Assembly (NCBI RefSeq): GCF_001657485.1
Contig: NZ_LXFU01000044.1
Location: 1-64,000 of the forward strand
Source of the DNA: Rhizobium sp. WYCCWR10014
GTDB taxonomy: Bacteria > Pseudomonadota > Alphaproteobacteria > Rhizobiales > Rhizobiaceae
DNA: 64,000 bases
Direction: 5' to 3'
Shown here: piece by piece, positions 8,038 through 16,879 of the stretch
How the letters are laid out: the number at the start of each line of letters is the position of its first letter
Numbering within the stretch: position 1 is the first letter of the stretch
Position numbers and translations under genes: made by a program
The notes under the pieces: model-generated
Databases searched by the model: none
The model's input: the letters and a program-made list of their open reading frames with translations, nothing else
Told to the model about the DNA's origin: nothing

Positions 8038-8382
8038 ATGTCCAGAGGGATGAGTGCGTCACCACCAGCACTGAACCTGAGGGGTAAACCCTTGCTTACA
8101 CCAGCGCAACCCAGAATAGGTTCTCTTCCGATGAATGTAATTGCAATTCCGGGCTCGCTTCTCACCTCCGCATCCCTCGCCTCCGCTAGTACAATCAGCG
8201 GTCACGCGCAAGAGAACTGGGAAAGATTCAATGACGCCTGCGCCTTTGAACGCGCCCTGTACGTTAACATCTTGACGTATGCCGAATACGCCCACTGGCC
8301 GGATGAGGCGGTCCTGCTTCTCACCCAGGTGCAGACCGTTATCGTTAGCCTCTGCAAGTATATACCAACGTTCTGGTCTTAG
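8038..8382 (+). CDS. 114-aa protein behind a nif-type promoter, unknown
   Basis: The ATG at 8038 has a TAGGAG site six bases upstream and sits 38 bp after the sigma-54 promoter at 7985. I do not recognise the product. The first 30 residues (MSRGMSASPPALNLRGKPLL) might be the start of a displaced nif gene; the remainder has a hydrophobic stretch (IAIPGSLLTSASLASAST) and a segment NWERFNDACAFERALYVNILTYAEYAHW. The end abuts a DNA-ligase fragment on the other strand, so the C-terminus may be accidental. It is a probable chimera whose transcription would be NifA-dependent. Confidence 0.45.
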   Translation: MSRGMSASPPALNLRGKPLLTPAQPRIGSLPMNVIAIPGSLLTSASLASASTISGHAQENWERFNDACAFERALYVNILTYAEYAHWPDEAVLLLTQVQTVIVSLCKYIPTFWS

Positions 8383-8693
8383 TGTGCACAAGTCTCAGCA
8401 ATGGCATCGCGACGTTTATAGCTCATCCAGTCGTGGCCGCCGCGCGTCAAGATGCGAATGCGGGTCGGCTCGATAAGGACCGAAAGGCGATAGCCATCCC
8501 ATTTCACTTCGAAAGCCCATTGCGGCCCTTTGGGCGGCTTTGGCTTCAGAAGCGCCAGACACGGCTCAATGCGATCCGGTATGGGGTCGAGGGGAAGGTT
8601 TGGCTGAGCAGGATCTCGCGGCTTGCGTGGCCGGGAACGAACGGGCCGATCAGCATCCCGCAAGAGCGGCTTTGATTTTGGCGGCTTTGTCAT
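8379..8693 (-). pseudogene. ATP-dependent DNA ligase, N-terminal fragment
   Basis: The 104 codons begin with a proline/lysine-rich leader and reach FEVKWDGYRLSVLIEP and RILTRGGHDW, the adenylation motif (K-x-D-G-Y-R) region of LigD/LigC-type ligases. The remaining ligase domain, normally more than 200 residues, is missing; the frame runs into unrelated DNA near 8420. The active lysine is present but the fragment cannot complete the nucleotidyltransfer fold. Confidence 0.7.
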
Positions 8694-8826
8694 GCCTCCA
8701 TCCCATCAGCAACGTCTTAAAAAGCAATTGACTAAGATTGATGACTCGCATCCGGATGAGAACATAATAAGAACATCCCGGCGAGGCGGCCGCCAATCTG
8801 AAAATCTGTACTGAGGAGAAACGACG

Positions 8827-9381
8827 ATGCTGGAGCAATCGGCCGTCAGCGAAGCCGTGCATGATGAAGATGAGATGGACCTTTCCGGTCTCTATTGGAC
8901 GCCACCGGGCGAAATGCAGCGGGAGGACGCGCATAGGAACTTAGCGGAAGCGATTGCCGGAAGGCGACCGGATCAAGTCAAGCTCTTCAGCGCCAGCGCT
9001 TTTGAAATACCTTCGGCCTTCCCGGCTGGCTTCTTTGATGTAGCTATCGACATGGCTACGCATGAAGCGTGTGGTGTTTACAGAGCTTATCGTGACAACA
9101 ACGACTATGCGACGAAGCCGGAATGGTTCTCCCGCAAACTGAAGGCTTTAGAAGAAGGGATCGGTGCGTGCAGTTGGTTTTGCGACCCAAGTGCGCCTTG
9201 GCAAAAAGGGACCGTCGAGAACAGCAACAAGCGCATTCGACGCTTCCTGCCGGGCACCACAGATCTGGCAGTTGTGTCGCAACGCGACCCACCTCACGCG
9301 TCATGTCAACGACCGCGCAAATGCCTCGGATACAGGACGCCGACCGAGGTGTTTATGGCGCATTTGCACGAAGATAGGTGA
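8827..9381 (+). CDS. Chimeric ORF: unknown N-terminus joined to IS30 C-terminus
   Basis: A GAGGAG site precedes the ATG at 8827. Residues 1-113 (for example DLSGLYWTPPGEMQRED, HEACGVYRAYRDNNDYATKPEWF) belong to no family I recognise. From about residue 114 the frame continues into FCDPSAPWQKGTVENSN and KCLGYRTPTEVF, the end of an IS30 transposase, with an internal frame disturbance. The join is in frame, so a 184-aa fusion could be made. It most likely arose when an IS30 element was truncated into the gene. Confidence 0.5.
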   Translation: MLEQSAVSEAVHDEDEMDLSGLYWTPPGEMQREDAHRNLAEAIAGRRPDQVKLFSASAFEIPSAFPAGFFDVAIDMATHEACGVYRAYRDNNDYATKPEWFSRKLKALEEGIGACSWFCDPSAPWQKGTVENSNKRIRRFLPGTTDLAVVSQRDPPHASCQRPRKCLGYRTPTEVFMAHLHEDR

Positions 9382-9499
9382 TCCCCTACTCTGCAAAACA
9401 GGCGTGATGCACTTGGGTTAGCTTCTTCAGGGTTATTTAGTAATGCGACACATAGGCCAGTTAGAGATGCGACAGTCATGGCGCTGACGGTCTCGTCTC
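9382..9499. other. Intergenic, nothing recognised
   Basis: It contains short AT-rich stretches resembling IS ends (GCGACA repeats) but no gene or clear signal. Confidence 0.3.
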
Positions 9500-9958
9500 G
9501 AAGAAGCGCGGCCGTCCGAGCAACCGGCGCCACAGTGAGGGGTTTCGCAAAGCGGCGCTAGACCTGATCCGCGAACGCTATCTCGATTTTGGCCCGACGC
9601 TGGCGGCCGAGAAGCTGATCGAACGCCACCGGATTGCCATCAGCGAATCTTCCAACCGCGCGGCCGGCGTGATTGTTTCGGCGAACTCGTTCAGATCAAC
9701 GGCTCGCTTCATTGGTGGTTCGAGAACCGTGGCCGCAAATGCGCCCTGCTCGTTTATATCGACGATGCCACCGGCAAGCTGTTGCATGTGCGCTTTGCGA
9801 CTTCAGAGAACACCTTCGACTATCTGCACGCGACGAATGCTTATTTGCAGCAATGGGGCAAGCCGATCGCGTTCTACAGCGACAAGCATGGCATCTTCCG
9901 CAGCACGCATGCCTCGATGACGGACCGGACGAGCGGTCTGACACAATTCGGTCGGGTG
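9500..9958 (+). pseudogene. ISNCY transposase internal fragment
   Basis: In shifting frames this encodes RERYLDFGPTLAAEKLIERH, a QINGS-HWWFENRGRKCALLVYIDDATGKL stretch and YSDKHGIFR, matching residues of the transposase at 4065-5439. Both ends are missing and at least two frameshifts occur. It stops a few bases before the 3' end of luxI. Confidence 0.7.
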
Positions 9959-9973
9959 AATCAGGCGCACCAG

Positions 9974-10669
9974 TTAGCCTCTATCAGCCTGCAAGTCGCG
10001 CTTCGCCATGAATTCACAGTAATGCAAATGGTGCAAGGTAGCTTCGGGCTTCAGCGGATTTCGAGCCTCCGGCTCGAGCAAGAGGGTGCTTCCTTCGATA
10101 GAATAGAGTTGATGATGCTTCCTCAAGCCAGACATGGAAGGCTTTGCCTGGATTGGTACGATTAATACGCCATTGAGCAGCGAAGGCGGACCAAGCTCGG
10201 TTACGCTCCAACCGGTTGAGACTAAGAGTTGCACGAGCTTCGGGTGCGTTTCGACGATCACCGAGGTTATGCCGGCAACAAGGCAAAATTCCATCACGCC
10301 GGTCATCAAGACATGTGACGCCGATACCCCATTTATTAGAATTTGACCCTCCGCGACAATACATCGGGTCCACTCGAATATCTCGGGCGAACGCGGCCAT
10401 GCTTGCCCTTTCACGATCTGCGGATAAACATCCGATAAGAGATGAGGTTCAGTCGTCGGGAGCAATCGCGTATATCCCACGACAGTGTCTTTGAAGAACA
10501 ATGCAAGGTGCAGCGCACGGTCGTGATCGAACTGGTCGATTTCCAATCCATCATTTCTACGAAGCGCCTCCCAGCCAAGCCTTTCCACGAATTGCTCGTG
10601 CCGAAAGCGCCAAATTTTCTCCATTGCTTGCCCGTGTGATTCGTGGCGACCGACGTAAAATCTTATCAT
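9974..10669 (-). CDS. LuxI-type acyl-homoserine lactone synthase
   Basis: The 231-aa protein makes an N-acyl-homoserine lactone signal from S-adenosylmethionine and an acyl carrier. Invariant family residues are visible: R and F in FRHEQF, W in LGW, E and D in LEIDQFDHD, R in YTRLLPT, and E-x-x-R in FEWTRCIV. I chose the ATG at 10669 (MIRFYVG), typical for LuxI, rather than the upstream codon at 10699. luxR lies upstream on the same strand. The acyl specificity cannot be read from sequence. The last 30 residues lie beyond the usual core. Confidence 0.9.
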   Translation of the reverse strand: MIRFYVGRHESHGQAMEKIWRFRHEQFVERLGWEALRRNDGLEIDQFDHDRALHLALFFKDTVVGYTRLLPTTEPHLLSDVYPQIVKGQAWPRSPEIFEWTRCIVAEGQILINGVSASHVLMTGVMEFCLVAGITSVIVETHPKLVQLLVSTGWSVTELGPPSLLNGVLIVPIQAKPSMSGLRKHHQLYSIEGSTLLLEPEARNPLKPEATLHHLHYCEFMAKRDLQADRG

Positions 10670-10722
10670 TCTGCCCCCCATCATAGTGCAAGAATGCATT
10701 AGATCCCCGGTCGTTTAAATGA

Positions 10723-10743
10723 GTGAAATTACCTAGTTTTCAC
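10723..10743. promoter_or_regulatory. Possible lux box upstream of luxI
   Basis: A 21-bp imperfect palindrome with perfect arms GTGAAA and TTTCAC around TTACCTAGT, centred about 64 bp before the luxI ATG. It is duplicated at 12204-12224. Related sequences precede the operon at 16736 and the gene at 17776. Confidence 0.45.
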
Positions 10744-10794
10744 GCGTCGCCGGCCAACGCCGTCGTCGATGGTCCTGCCCAGGAGGGCGTTACT

Positions 10795-11538
10795 TTACCG
10801 AAGGATTCCGTAACGAAAACTCTCCGCTATCATCTGCGCCGAATTGACTACATCGAGCTTGCGTTGAACATTGAGTATCTCATTTTGGATGGTTCTATGC
10901 GAGCGGCCTAGAATTGCCGCGATCTCCACCGCTGTCTTGCCCGCAGCGCACCACTGAATGATCTCGCGTTCACGCGCAGTTATTCTTAAAAGGCGCCTGT
11001 CTTGGGAGCTCACGTTTTTCGTTAACATGCTGCGCACTGTGTTATGGGCGTAAATTGATATGATATGTAGCGCTCCTCTGGCAGCTCGCGACAGATCCAC
11101 CTTCTCTGACCCGAAAGTGATAATTGCTTGAAAGCCGTCGGCGGTATGCAGGGGCACACTGTAACCATCCTTCATTTTGAACTCTCGGGCCTCCATCATA
11201 ATCCGGCGCGCATGACGGCCGAGCTCTTGACCCTGCAGTGCTTCCGACCACACAAAGGCACCGTCTTGCATTTTACTCAGATGGATCACGGGATCGGCAT
11301 GGACGTAATTGCCCGTTGAATAACGTTCAAACCACTCATAGGGCCATGCGTTCAATAAGAAATACGGATCGATGCGCTCCGTAGGCAAGGGTATGCCGGA
11401 CATTGCAAAACAACTAAAACCAAAGTGGCTCGCTGTTCTGTTCAATGACATCAGGATATCCTCACTGCTCTTCGCTAGTGCAGCGTCTGATATAAAGTCG
11501 AACATTACATTTGCCGTTGCCAACGCCTCGCTGTCCAC
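10795..11538 (-). CDS. LuxR-family quorum-sensing regulator
   Basis: The 247-aa protein has an autoinducer-binding domain (about residues 15-160) with the conserved W and Y positions, NYVHADPVI giving the D-P pair, FVWSEA, and GYSVPLH. The C-terminal GerE-type HTH (about 180-240) contains LTAREREIIQWCAAGKTAVEIAAILGRS in shortened form: ITAREREII, GKTAVEIAAILG, RTIQNEILNVQRKLDV. It lies 125 bp upstream of luxI on the same strand, so the two probably form a regulatory pair, with the palindrome at 10723 as a candidate binding site. The cognate ligand is unknown. Confidence 0.9.
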   Translation of the reverse strand: MDSEALATANVMFDFISDAALAKSSEDILMSLNRTASHFGFSCFAMSGIPLPTERIDPYFLLNAWPYEWFERYSTGNYVHADPVIHLSKMQDGAFVWSEALQGQELGRHARRIMMEAREFKMKDGYSVPLHTADGFQAIITFGSEKVDLSRAARGALHIISIYAHNTVRSMLTKNVSSQDRRLLRITAREREIIQWCAAGKTAVEIAAILGRSHRTIQNEILNVQRKLDVVNSAQMIAESFRYGILR

Positions 11539-11763
11539 TCTTCCCTCCAGGACATGCTACTCAAGGCAGCATTTTTCATGGTCGCTTCCGGTAGGAGCTA
11601 ACTCTCCGAGTAGCCACTGTAGACGAAAAACCCAGCGAAGAGGAGCCTTGTCTGTATCTTTGGCAAAGTTGCCCAGACAACGAAACCAGGTCAACAGCTC
11701 CGCCTTTGCTTATAACAATGTACTTTGCAAATGGCCCGGACCTGATGTCAGAGCTGGCTTGAC

Positions 11764-12150
11764 CTAGTACAAAGTAGCATCGGGCTTCAGCGGATTTCGA
11801 ACCTCCGGCTCGAGCAAGAGGGTGTTTCCTTGGATAGAATAGAGTTGATGATGTTTCCTCAAGCCAGACATGGAAGGCTTTGCCTGGATTGGTACGATCT
11901 CGGGTGAACGCGGCCATGCTTGCCCTTTCATGATCTGCGGATAAACATCCGATGAGAGATGAGGTTCAGTCGTCGGGAGCAATCGCGTATGCAGCGCACG
12001 GTCGTGATCGAACTGGTCGATTTCCAATCCATCATTTCTACGAAGCGCCCCCCAGCCAAGCCTTTCCACGAATTGCTCGTGCCGAAAGCAACAGATTTTC
12101 TCCATTGCTTGCCCGTGTGATTCGTGGCGACCGACGTAAAATCTTATCAT
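11764..12150 (-). pseudogene. Decayed duplicate of luxI
   Basis: This is nearly identical to luxI at both ends but lacks two internal blocks: about 12 residues after HDRALH and about 70 residues including the EWTR motif. Both deletions keep the frame. Without the substrate-binding middle it cannot be an active synthase. The upstream palindrome is retained. The missing DNA begins and ends at short matching strings, consistent with slippage or recombination deletions. Confidence 0.85.
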
Positions 12151-12260
12151 TCTGCCCCCCATCATAGTGCAAGAATGCATTAGACCCCCGGTCGTTTAAA
12201 TGAGTGAAATTACCTAGTTTTCACGCGTCGCCGGCCAACGCCGCCGTCGATGGTCCTGCG
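11770..12260. repeat. Direct repeat of the luxI region
   Basis: This repeats 10041-10770 with two internal deletions and a few substitutions; identity stops at GATGGTCCTGC on the right. luxR lies between the copies, so the arrangement is luxI-luxR-luxI' read from low to high coordinate. Confidence 0.85.
12204..12224. promoter_or_regulatory. Possible lux box, duplicate copy
   Basis: Identical to 10723-10743. It precedes the luxI pseudogene and is about 280 bp past the end of the kinase-like gene. Confidence 0.4.
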
Positions 12261-12506
12261 AAGTGATAAGGAGGGCCTAAAGGTGTCGAGCAAAAGAACG
12301 GATTGGTCGTCCGGCGGGGATTGTCGGCTATCATCGCCACGAAGGCGTTGAAGCTGCGGCGACGCTCGCGGACCTATACCGTTCAATGCGTTGGTTCGCA
12401 AACTTCTTTAAACCGTCGTTCAAACTCCTGGAAAAGCGGCGTGATGGCGCATTGGTCAAGAAATGGCAGCTACCGATGTAAGTTGGGTTGGCGATTTGCA
12501 GTAATT

Positions 12507-13211
12507 TTATTCACACGGTGTAGCCGTCCTAGCCAGGTGGTATTCCTCGACGTCGTGTTGCGCGGCAATGTGCTGCAAAATGCAATCAACGACATCGGTA
12601 TCGCGTGTATCTTCATTCTGAGGAACGACAAGCCAACCACGTTCGCAAGCCATCTCCTGCAAGACGGTCTGAATCTTTGTCTGATAGGCGCAGTAAGCGT
12701 CGCGCGGATTGCCGCGATAACCGTCCCAACGCCCAATCTCGGTCTCTTTGAAGACCGTGCGCCGGTGCCAAGATACATGCGGCTCTATCTCCAACAGGAC
12801 GACGAGATCAGGCTCGGCAGCCCGATCGAAATAATCGAGAAGCTGGGCTCTGTCGATCTTCGCTCGGCAATGCGCTTTGGCGACCACTCTGAACTGCGAA
12901 CCGTCCATAACGGTGATGAGATTGCCAAACCTTGGCTCTCTGCGAAGCATTTGGCCCACGGCAGAAAACCAGGATGCGAGCAAAAACAAATAAAAATGGG
13001 TTCCTAGCAGGTCAATCTTCGGTTCGCCCTGTTCAGGCCAAATGATTTCCTTTAGCAGTCGAAGCCGACTATCAGTGAAAGCGTCTCCGAACTCTATGTC
13101 GCTCTTATTCAAATAACGGGCCAGATACCCCCCATCACGCAGGTTATGAGCCAACTTTCGGGCAATATGAGTCTTGCCCGCTCCATCAATTCCTTCGATT
13201 GCTATAAGCAT
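12507..13211 (-). CDS. Thymidylate-kinase-like protein
   Basis: The 234-aa protein starts with MLIAIEGIDGAGKTHIARKL, the P-loop (GIDGAGKT) of the thymidylate kinase group. Later come MDGSQFRV, a PDLVVLLEIEP strand and an arginine-rich YRGNPRDAY lid-like segment. The usual DR motif of housekeeping Tmk is altered (MDGSQF), so nucleotide specificity is uncertain. It is the last gene of a minus-strand operon, 92 bp after the FAD oxidoreductase. Kinase homologues of this type occur beside NTP_transf_5 proteins in natural-product loci, which makes a role in substrate phosphorylation more likely than DNA precursor synthesis; that is an inference. Confidence 0.75.
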   Translation of the reverse strand: MLIAIEGIDGAGKTHIARKLAHNLRDGGYLARYLNKSDIEFGDAFTDSRLRLLKEIIWPEQGEPKIDLLGTHFYLFLLASWFSAVGQMLRREPRFGNLITVMDGSQFRVVAKAHCRAKIDRAQLLDYFDRAAEPDLVVLLEIEPHVSWHRRTVFKETEIGRWDGYRGNPRDAYCAYQTKIQTVLQEMACERGWLVVPQNEDTRDTDVVDCILQHIAAQHDVEEYHLARTATPCE

Positions 13212-13303
13212 GCTCCACTACCTCCCGCGAATGGTCTGCGCTTATCGCAGTATTGCCGCCCGTTGATCGGCTCGGATTTTCGGATGTGTACTTCCGCGCC
13301 AGT

Positions 13304-14665
13304 TTATTGTGCAGCAATTGTCTGCACATCATGTAACTCCTCGGCCGCAGTTTCGCGAAGACATGCCGCGATGGAGGCTCCGACATAATGTCCGCTGACA
13401 AGGGCGGGGACGAGGCCGCGAAACCGGCCGACGACATCGCCGCAATACCAGATCCGCCCACTATGATTCTGCAGGGCGGCATCAACGGTCGGGAAGGCAC
13501 CAACACCCTCGACTGATGGGAAAATGCAGACAGTCTCTGGCGTCGCCATGTCCGGAAACTGCGTGATGAGCATACGCGCGCTTTCGGCGAGGATCCTATA
13601 GAGTTCGGGATGTAATAGAGCGGCCACGTCGCCCCTGCTGAACTTCTGCCGCGGGAACCAGGGACGATCAGCCTTTCCGAATTCAAGCGCTTGGGATATG
13701 GAAGGGCGATCTAGGAATTCGGTGAGTGGCTGCCATGTCGCCGTCGTATCGCTCCCCAACCGCTGTTGCAAATCGGCCCAAATCTGTCGACCTCTGTCGA
13801 GATTATTCCCGCCGAAGCGCGCCAGTAAACCGAAATTGGAGTAGCCGGTCGGGGGTCCGTCCGACCGACCGGAAAGAGCAGCAGTGCCACCATAGGGGAT
13901 CATCCAAACCTCCCCGTCGCGACAAGTGCAAAAGGTTCGCACTTCCGTACACGCCGCATCGAGAATGTATTTCACGTCTGGGCGTTTAACGGCCTTAAGG
14001 AACCCAACTCCGTTAGGATGTTCGATACGGATACCAAACTCGTATCGCAGGTCGGTCATGGCGATCGGCGCCGTCATCATGGACCGTAGTGCCTGCGGAC
14101 CGAAGCGCCCAGTTGCGATCGCAAGATGGGTGAAAAACTCCTCTCTCAGATCGCCGTCCGCTCCACGACTTTGCACGAGGTAGCCTTGTGGCGAGGGAAT
14201 GATCACTTCCACGCGCGTGTTGGCCAAGATGAGGTTGCTGAACTCATGCATCATGGCGGCTATCAGCGCGTTTCGCTGCGCCAACGAGCCGTAGGTCGAC
14301 GGATAGTCCTTGCATATCATGGGGTGGCCCGTGCCGAGAAAGCTGGTTTCGGTGTCCGGATCAAAAGGGGGCGCCGGAATGCCCACCTCCGCCAGCTGGC
14401 GTTCGATGGCGCCATAGGCATCCTCAAGACGGCAACGGCCCTCTAGCGTGTAAAGATGTGTGCCGGATGGAAAAAAGCTGAACTTGCCGTCGGAGAAAAG
14501 GCCGGCACCACCAATTCCGCTTCCTAGATGGTCTGCCACGTCATGCTTACGTTCTGCAAGCGTACGGCCAGCCTCGAACAAGAGGAATTTAATACGCTGT
14601 TTGGCAAGAGCCTGGCCAACTGCCAGGCCGGCCGGCCCTCCACCGATTATTGCTACGCGTTCCAC
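13304..14665 (-). CDS. FAD-dependent oxidoreductase (COG2509-like)
   Basis: About 453 aa. A Rossmann FAD site occupies the N-terminus (VERVAIIGGGPAGLAVGQAL, then LLFEAGR). It continues with GSGIGGAGLFSDGKFSF, typical of uncharacterised FAD dehydrogenases, and ends with a second FAD contact RIWYCGDVVGRFRGLVPALVSGHYVG. I chose the GTG at 14665 because GAGGAG lies six bases before it; the frame stays open to 14785, where a TTG overlaps the preceding stop, and an ATG at 14740 (MAKLLQLAVK) is an alternative. There is no signal peptide. Operon partners are a nucleotidyltransferase and a kinase, so it probably tailors a small molecule or peptide. Confidence 0.8.
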   Translation of the reverse strand: MERVAIIGGGPAGLAVGQALAKQRIKFLLFEAGRTLAERKHDVADHLGSGIGGAGLFSDGKFSFFPSGTHLYTLEGRCRLEDAYGAIERQLAEVGIPAPPFDPDTETSFLGTGHPMICKDYPSTYGSLAQRNALIAAMMHEFSNLILANTRVEVIIPSPQGYLVQSRGADGDLREEFFTHLAIATGRFGPQALRSMMTAPIAMTDLRYEFGIRIEHPNGVGFLKAVKRPDVKYILDAACTEVRTFCTCRDGEVWMIPYGGTAALSGRSDGPPTGYSNFGLLARFGGNNLDRGRQIWADLQQRLGSDTTATWQPLTEFLDRPSISQALEFGKADRPWFPRQKFSRGDVAALLHPELYRILAESARMLITQFPDMATPETVCIFPSVEGVGAFPTVDAALQNHSGRIWYCGDVVGRFRGLVPALVSGHYVGASIAACLRETAAEELHDVQTIAAQ

Positions 14666-14781
14666 CGTTTGCTCCTCATATAAGGATCGGCTTGCCAGGC
14701 GGCGACCACCTTTGACCGCTAGCTGCAATAGCTTAGCCATGTTGTAATTGCCGTGCCGCAAGGCCGGCCGCGGGTCCCGCC

Positions 14782-15897
14782 TCAAGCGAGCTGAAGATCA
14801 CTGATGACTGTACGCGATAACAGCTTAGGGACAATGTCTCCGAAGTCCGCTTCATCCGGCCGTCCTTGCTGATCTGGCATCAGAAGCGCCAACACCTTCA
14901 AAGGAACCGGCGCATCAAAGAGGCGACGAACCTGTTCAAGGACGTAGAAGATTGCAGCTGAAAAGCCGTACTTGCCCGCAACCGCAAGCAACTCGGGCCA
15001 GTCGATGTCCTCGGCATGAAGGCGCAACAGCGCGTCGATGTCGCCCAGCATCTGCAATTTCAGGGTGCCATGTTGGTAGGCTTCAAAATAGATGCGGGCA
15101 GCGCTGAACCACAGAACGCTAGTCAGCGACAGACAATGCACTTCTCGACCGAGCAACCTGCGGGGACCGGCGCCGCGCCAGACGTCTACCTCCTCCATGC
15201 CAGCTCCAAGACTGAAGTGGATGTCGACGAACACCGGCATCCGCACCGAGCCATCGTCTTGGACGAAGGATTTGATCTGCCGCGTTCGCCATTCTGGCGC
15301 GATTAGGGTCGTGTCGAACTTCGGCCGAATCTCCTCGACCATAGTGACTGAATGTAGCGCGTACTTATGCTCGAGCGTCTGGTGTGTGATCTTGCGGAAC
15401 ATGTGTGTGAAGACACCATCCGCCGGATTGAATACTCCGTGCTGATAACCCAATCGGTAAAGCTCTTTCTGCACTCGCCAGACATCTGCTTTGCGCACCA
15501 TAATGTCCAAATCCTGCATCGGGCGCAGTGCCGGGTCGGAATAGAGCAGAGCTGCCAATAGAGGACCCTTGAACAAATAGTGTTCCAGATCGCACGCACG
15601 AAAATGTCCTAGAAGTTCACCAAGGCGACGGAATTGTACCTCGCTCCGCGCCTTCGACAACTGCGACCACATATGTATGTAGTGGACGACCCATTCTGGT
15701 GTCCGGGGAAGCAAGGCTAGTCTATTGAGGTGGAAACCGCACAACGGCAATGTCTGATAGCTCTCGGCACGCCAAAGGACGAATGACCAATCCAGATCCG
15801 AGTCGACAATCCGCTGCAGGCGCACGTCATCGGAGGGCGTCAGGTCCGGTCTACAAGTCAGTAGGAGAAAAGTCTCCTCTCGGGACAGCTGAACCAT
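14782..15897 (-). CDS. NTP_transf_5-like nucleotidyltransferase
   Basis: The 371-aa protein resembles the uncharacterised nucleotidyltransferase family PF14907. The visible marks are LEHYLFKGPLLAALLYSDPALRPMQDLDIMVRKADVWRVQKEL in pieces: KGPLLA, then RPMQDLDIMV carrying the D-x-D metal-binding pair, then VFVDIHFSLG with a third acidic residue. The family is found in peptide and polysaccharide biosynthetic loci. A clear AAGGAG site precedes the ATG at 15897. It follows the 138-aa gene by 21 bp and precedes the FAD oxidoreductase, so the genes form one operon. The substrate is unknown. Confidence 0.72.
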   Translation of the reverse strand: MVQLSREETFLLLTCRPDLTPSDDVRLQRIVDSDLDWSFVLWRAESYQTLPLCGFHLNRLALLPRTPEWVVHYIHMWSQLSKARSEVQFRRLGELLGHFRACDLEHYLFKGPLLAALLYSDPALRPMQDLDIMVRKADVWRVQKELYRLGYQHGVFNPADGVFTHMFRKITHQTLEHKYALHSVTMVEEIRPKFDTTLIAPEWRTRQIKSFVQDDGSVRMPVFVDIHFSLGAGMEEVDVWRGAGPRRLLGREVHCLSLTSVLWFSAARIYFEAYQHGTLKLQMLGDIDALLRLHAEDIDWPELLAVAGKYGFSAAIFYVLEQVRRLFDAPVPLKVLALLMPDQQGRPDEADFGDIVPKLLSRTVISDLQLA

Positions 15898-15918
15898 TGT
15901 TGCTCTCCTTCTATCCTC

Positions 15919-16335
15919 TTAATTTTTGGAGACGACCGTTTTTGTTTTAGCGACATCGGCGGCTTCATTCACGGCAACCGGCGTCTCGTGCCCGCGCCCG
16001 TTCGATCCAGCTGGCGATAGCAGAGCCTGATAACGTTCGAGTTGGCGATCGAATTCTCCTAAATCCTTGTCAAAGCCCTGTGCAAAGATGTCGGAGAGCG
16101 TGGACTCGCTCTTCTGTCCCTCCTCGACAGCGGCCTGAGAGCTCATCCGGACGGCATGGGATGCAAGCAGGCTATAGGGAAACATCATGGGCAAGCAGGC
16201 AGTGCCAGAAGCTTCGGGTTCGATGTTTGCCCCAATATCTTGCATAATCAGAACAGCCAGCTTCCCCGCCAACGTGATGACGAACTTGCCGTCGTTCTCT
16301 TCTACCGAATATCCAAAAAGCAACGAGTCGCTCAT
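15919..16335 (-). CDS. 138-aa acidic protein, unknown
   Basis: The product is acidic, with a beta-rich start (LFGYSVEENDGKFVITLAGKL), a hydrophobic middle (ACLPMMFPYSLLASHAV) and an acidic helical part (DKDLGEFDRQLERYQALL). The middle may be a membrane-associated helix but is short. A strong TAAGGAGG site lies ten bases before the ATG. I recognise no family. Lying second in the operon between a small basic protein and the nucleotidyltransferase, it could be a partner or substrate of the enzymes that follow. Confidence 0.6.
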   Translation of the reverse strand: MSDSLLFGYSVEENDGKFVITLAGKLAVLIMQDIGANIEPEASGTACLPMMFPYSLLASHAVRMSSQAAVEEGQKSESTLSDIFAQGFDKDLGEFDRQLERYQALLSPAGSNGRGHETPVAVNEAADVAKTKTVVSKN

Positions 16336-16451
16336 CTCAGTTATTCCTCCTTAGACCGAAATACAGCCAAAAGACCGTTGTCTCGGGCTGCGCAGAAACA
16401 ATTGCCGCGGAATGCACTCGCGAGAATACATTCCGCGCCGGAGGGACACAC

Positions 16452-16736
16452 CTAGACGGCGCGATGGATCGCGTAAGACCTGCGCCGGACACTCTGCCCG
16501 CGCTTCCAAAGGGACACCTCGTGCCGGGAAAGCGCCAAAGCACTGCGGCCGGCATTCAGCAGGCTCCAATACTTCTTCTTGTTGCCTGCCGCCCTGTGCT
16601 GTTTCGCCAATGCGAAGCAGTTCTTGGCTAGACGTAGGTGTTTTCCAGCTGGCGAAGTCCAAAAACCGCGGCTAGGTTTTGTCGACGATGTTGCTGCACG
16701 CGATGCTTGAAGAAAGGGATTTCTCGCATAAGCCAT
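16452..16736 (-). CDS. 94-aa basic protein, unknown; first gene of operon
   Basis: The protein is strongly basic (many Arg and Lys) with predicted helices such as HLRLAKNCFALAKQHRAAGNKK. It has one cysteine. Two ATGs are possible, at 16742 and 16736; the AGGAG lies directly against the first, while it is seven bases from the second, so 16736 fits better. The gap to the next gene is 116 bp. Its small size and first position make it a candidate precursor or DNA-binding partner, but neither is shown by sequence motifs. Confidence 0.45.
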   Translation of the reverse strand: MAYARNPFLQASRAATSSTKPSRGFWTSPAGKHLRLAKNCFALAKQHRAAGNKKKYWSLLNAGRSALALSRHEVSLWKRGQSVRRRSYAIHRAV

Positions 16737-16879
16737 TTCCATTCTCCTCTTTTGAAGTCATGCGTCCCGCTATACGCAATCTATAGTTGCCGATAGCCGA
16801 TCATTCTTTTGGGTGTAGTGGTCGTATAAAGGTACCCTTTTCGTATGTTGTGATAACCACTGTGAGCTAAAAAAGGATT

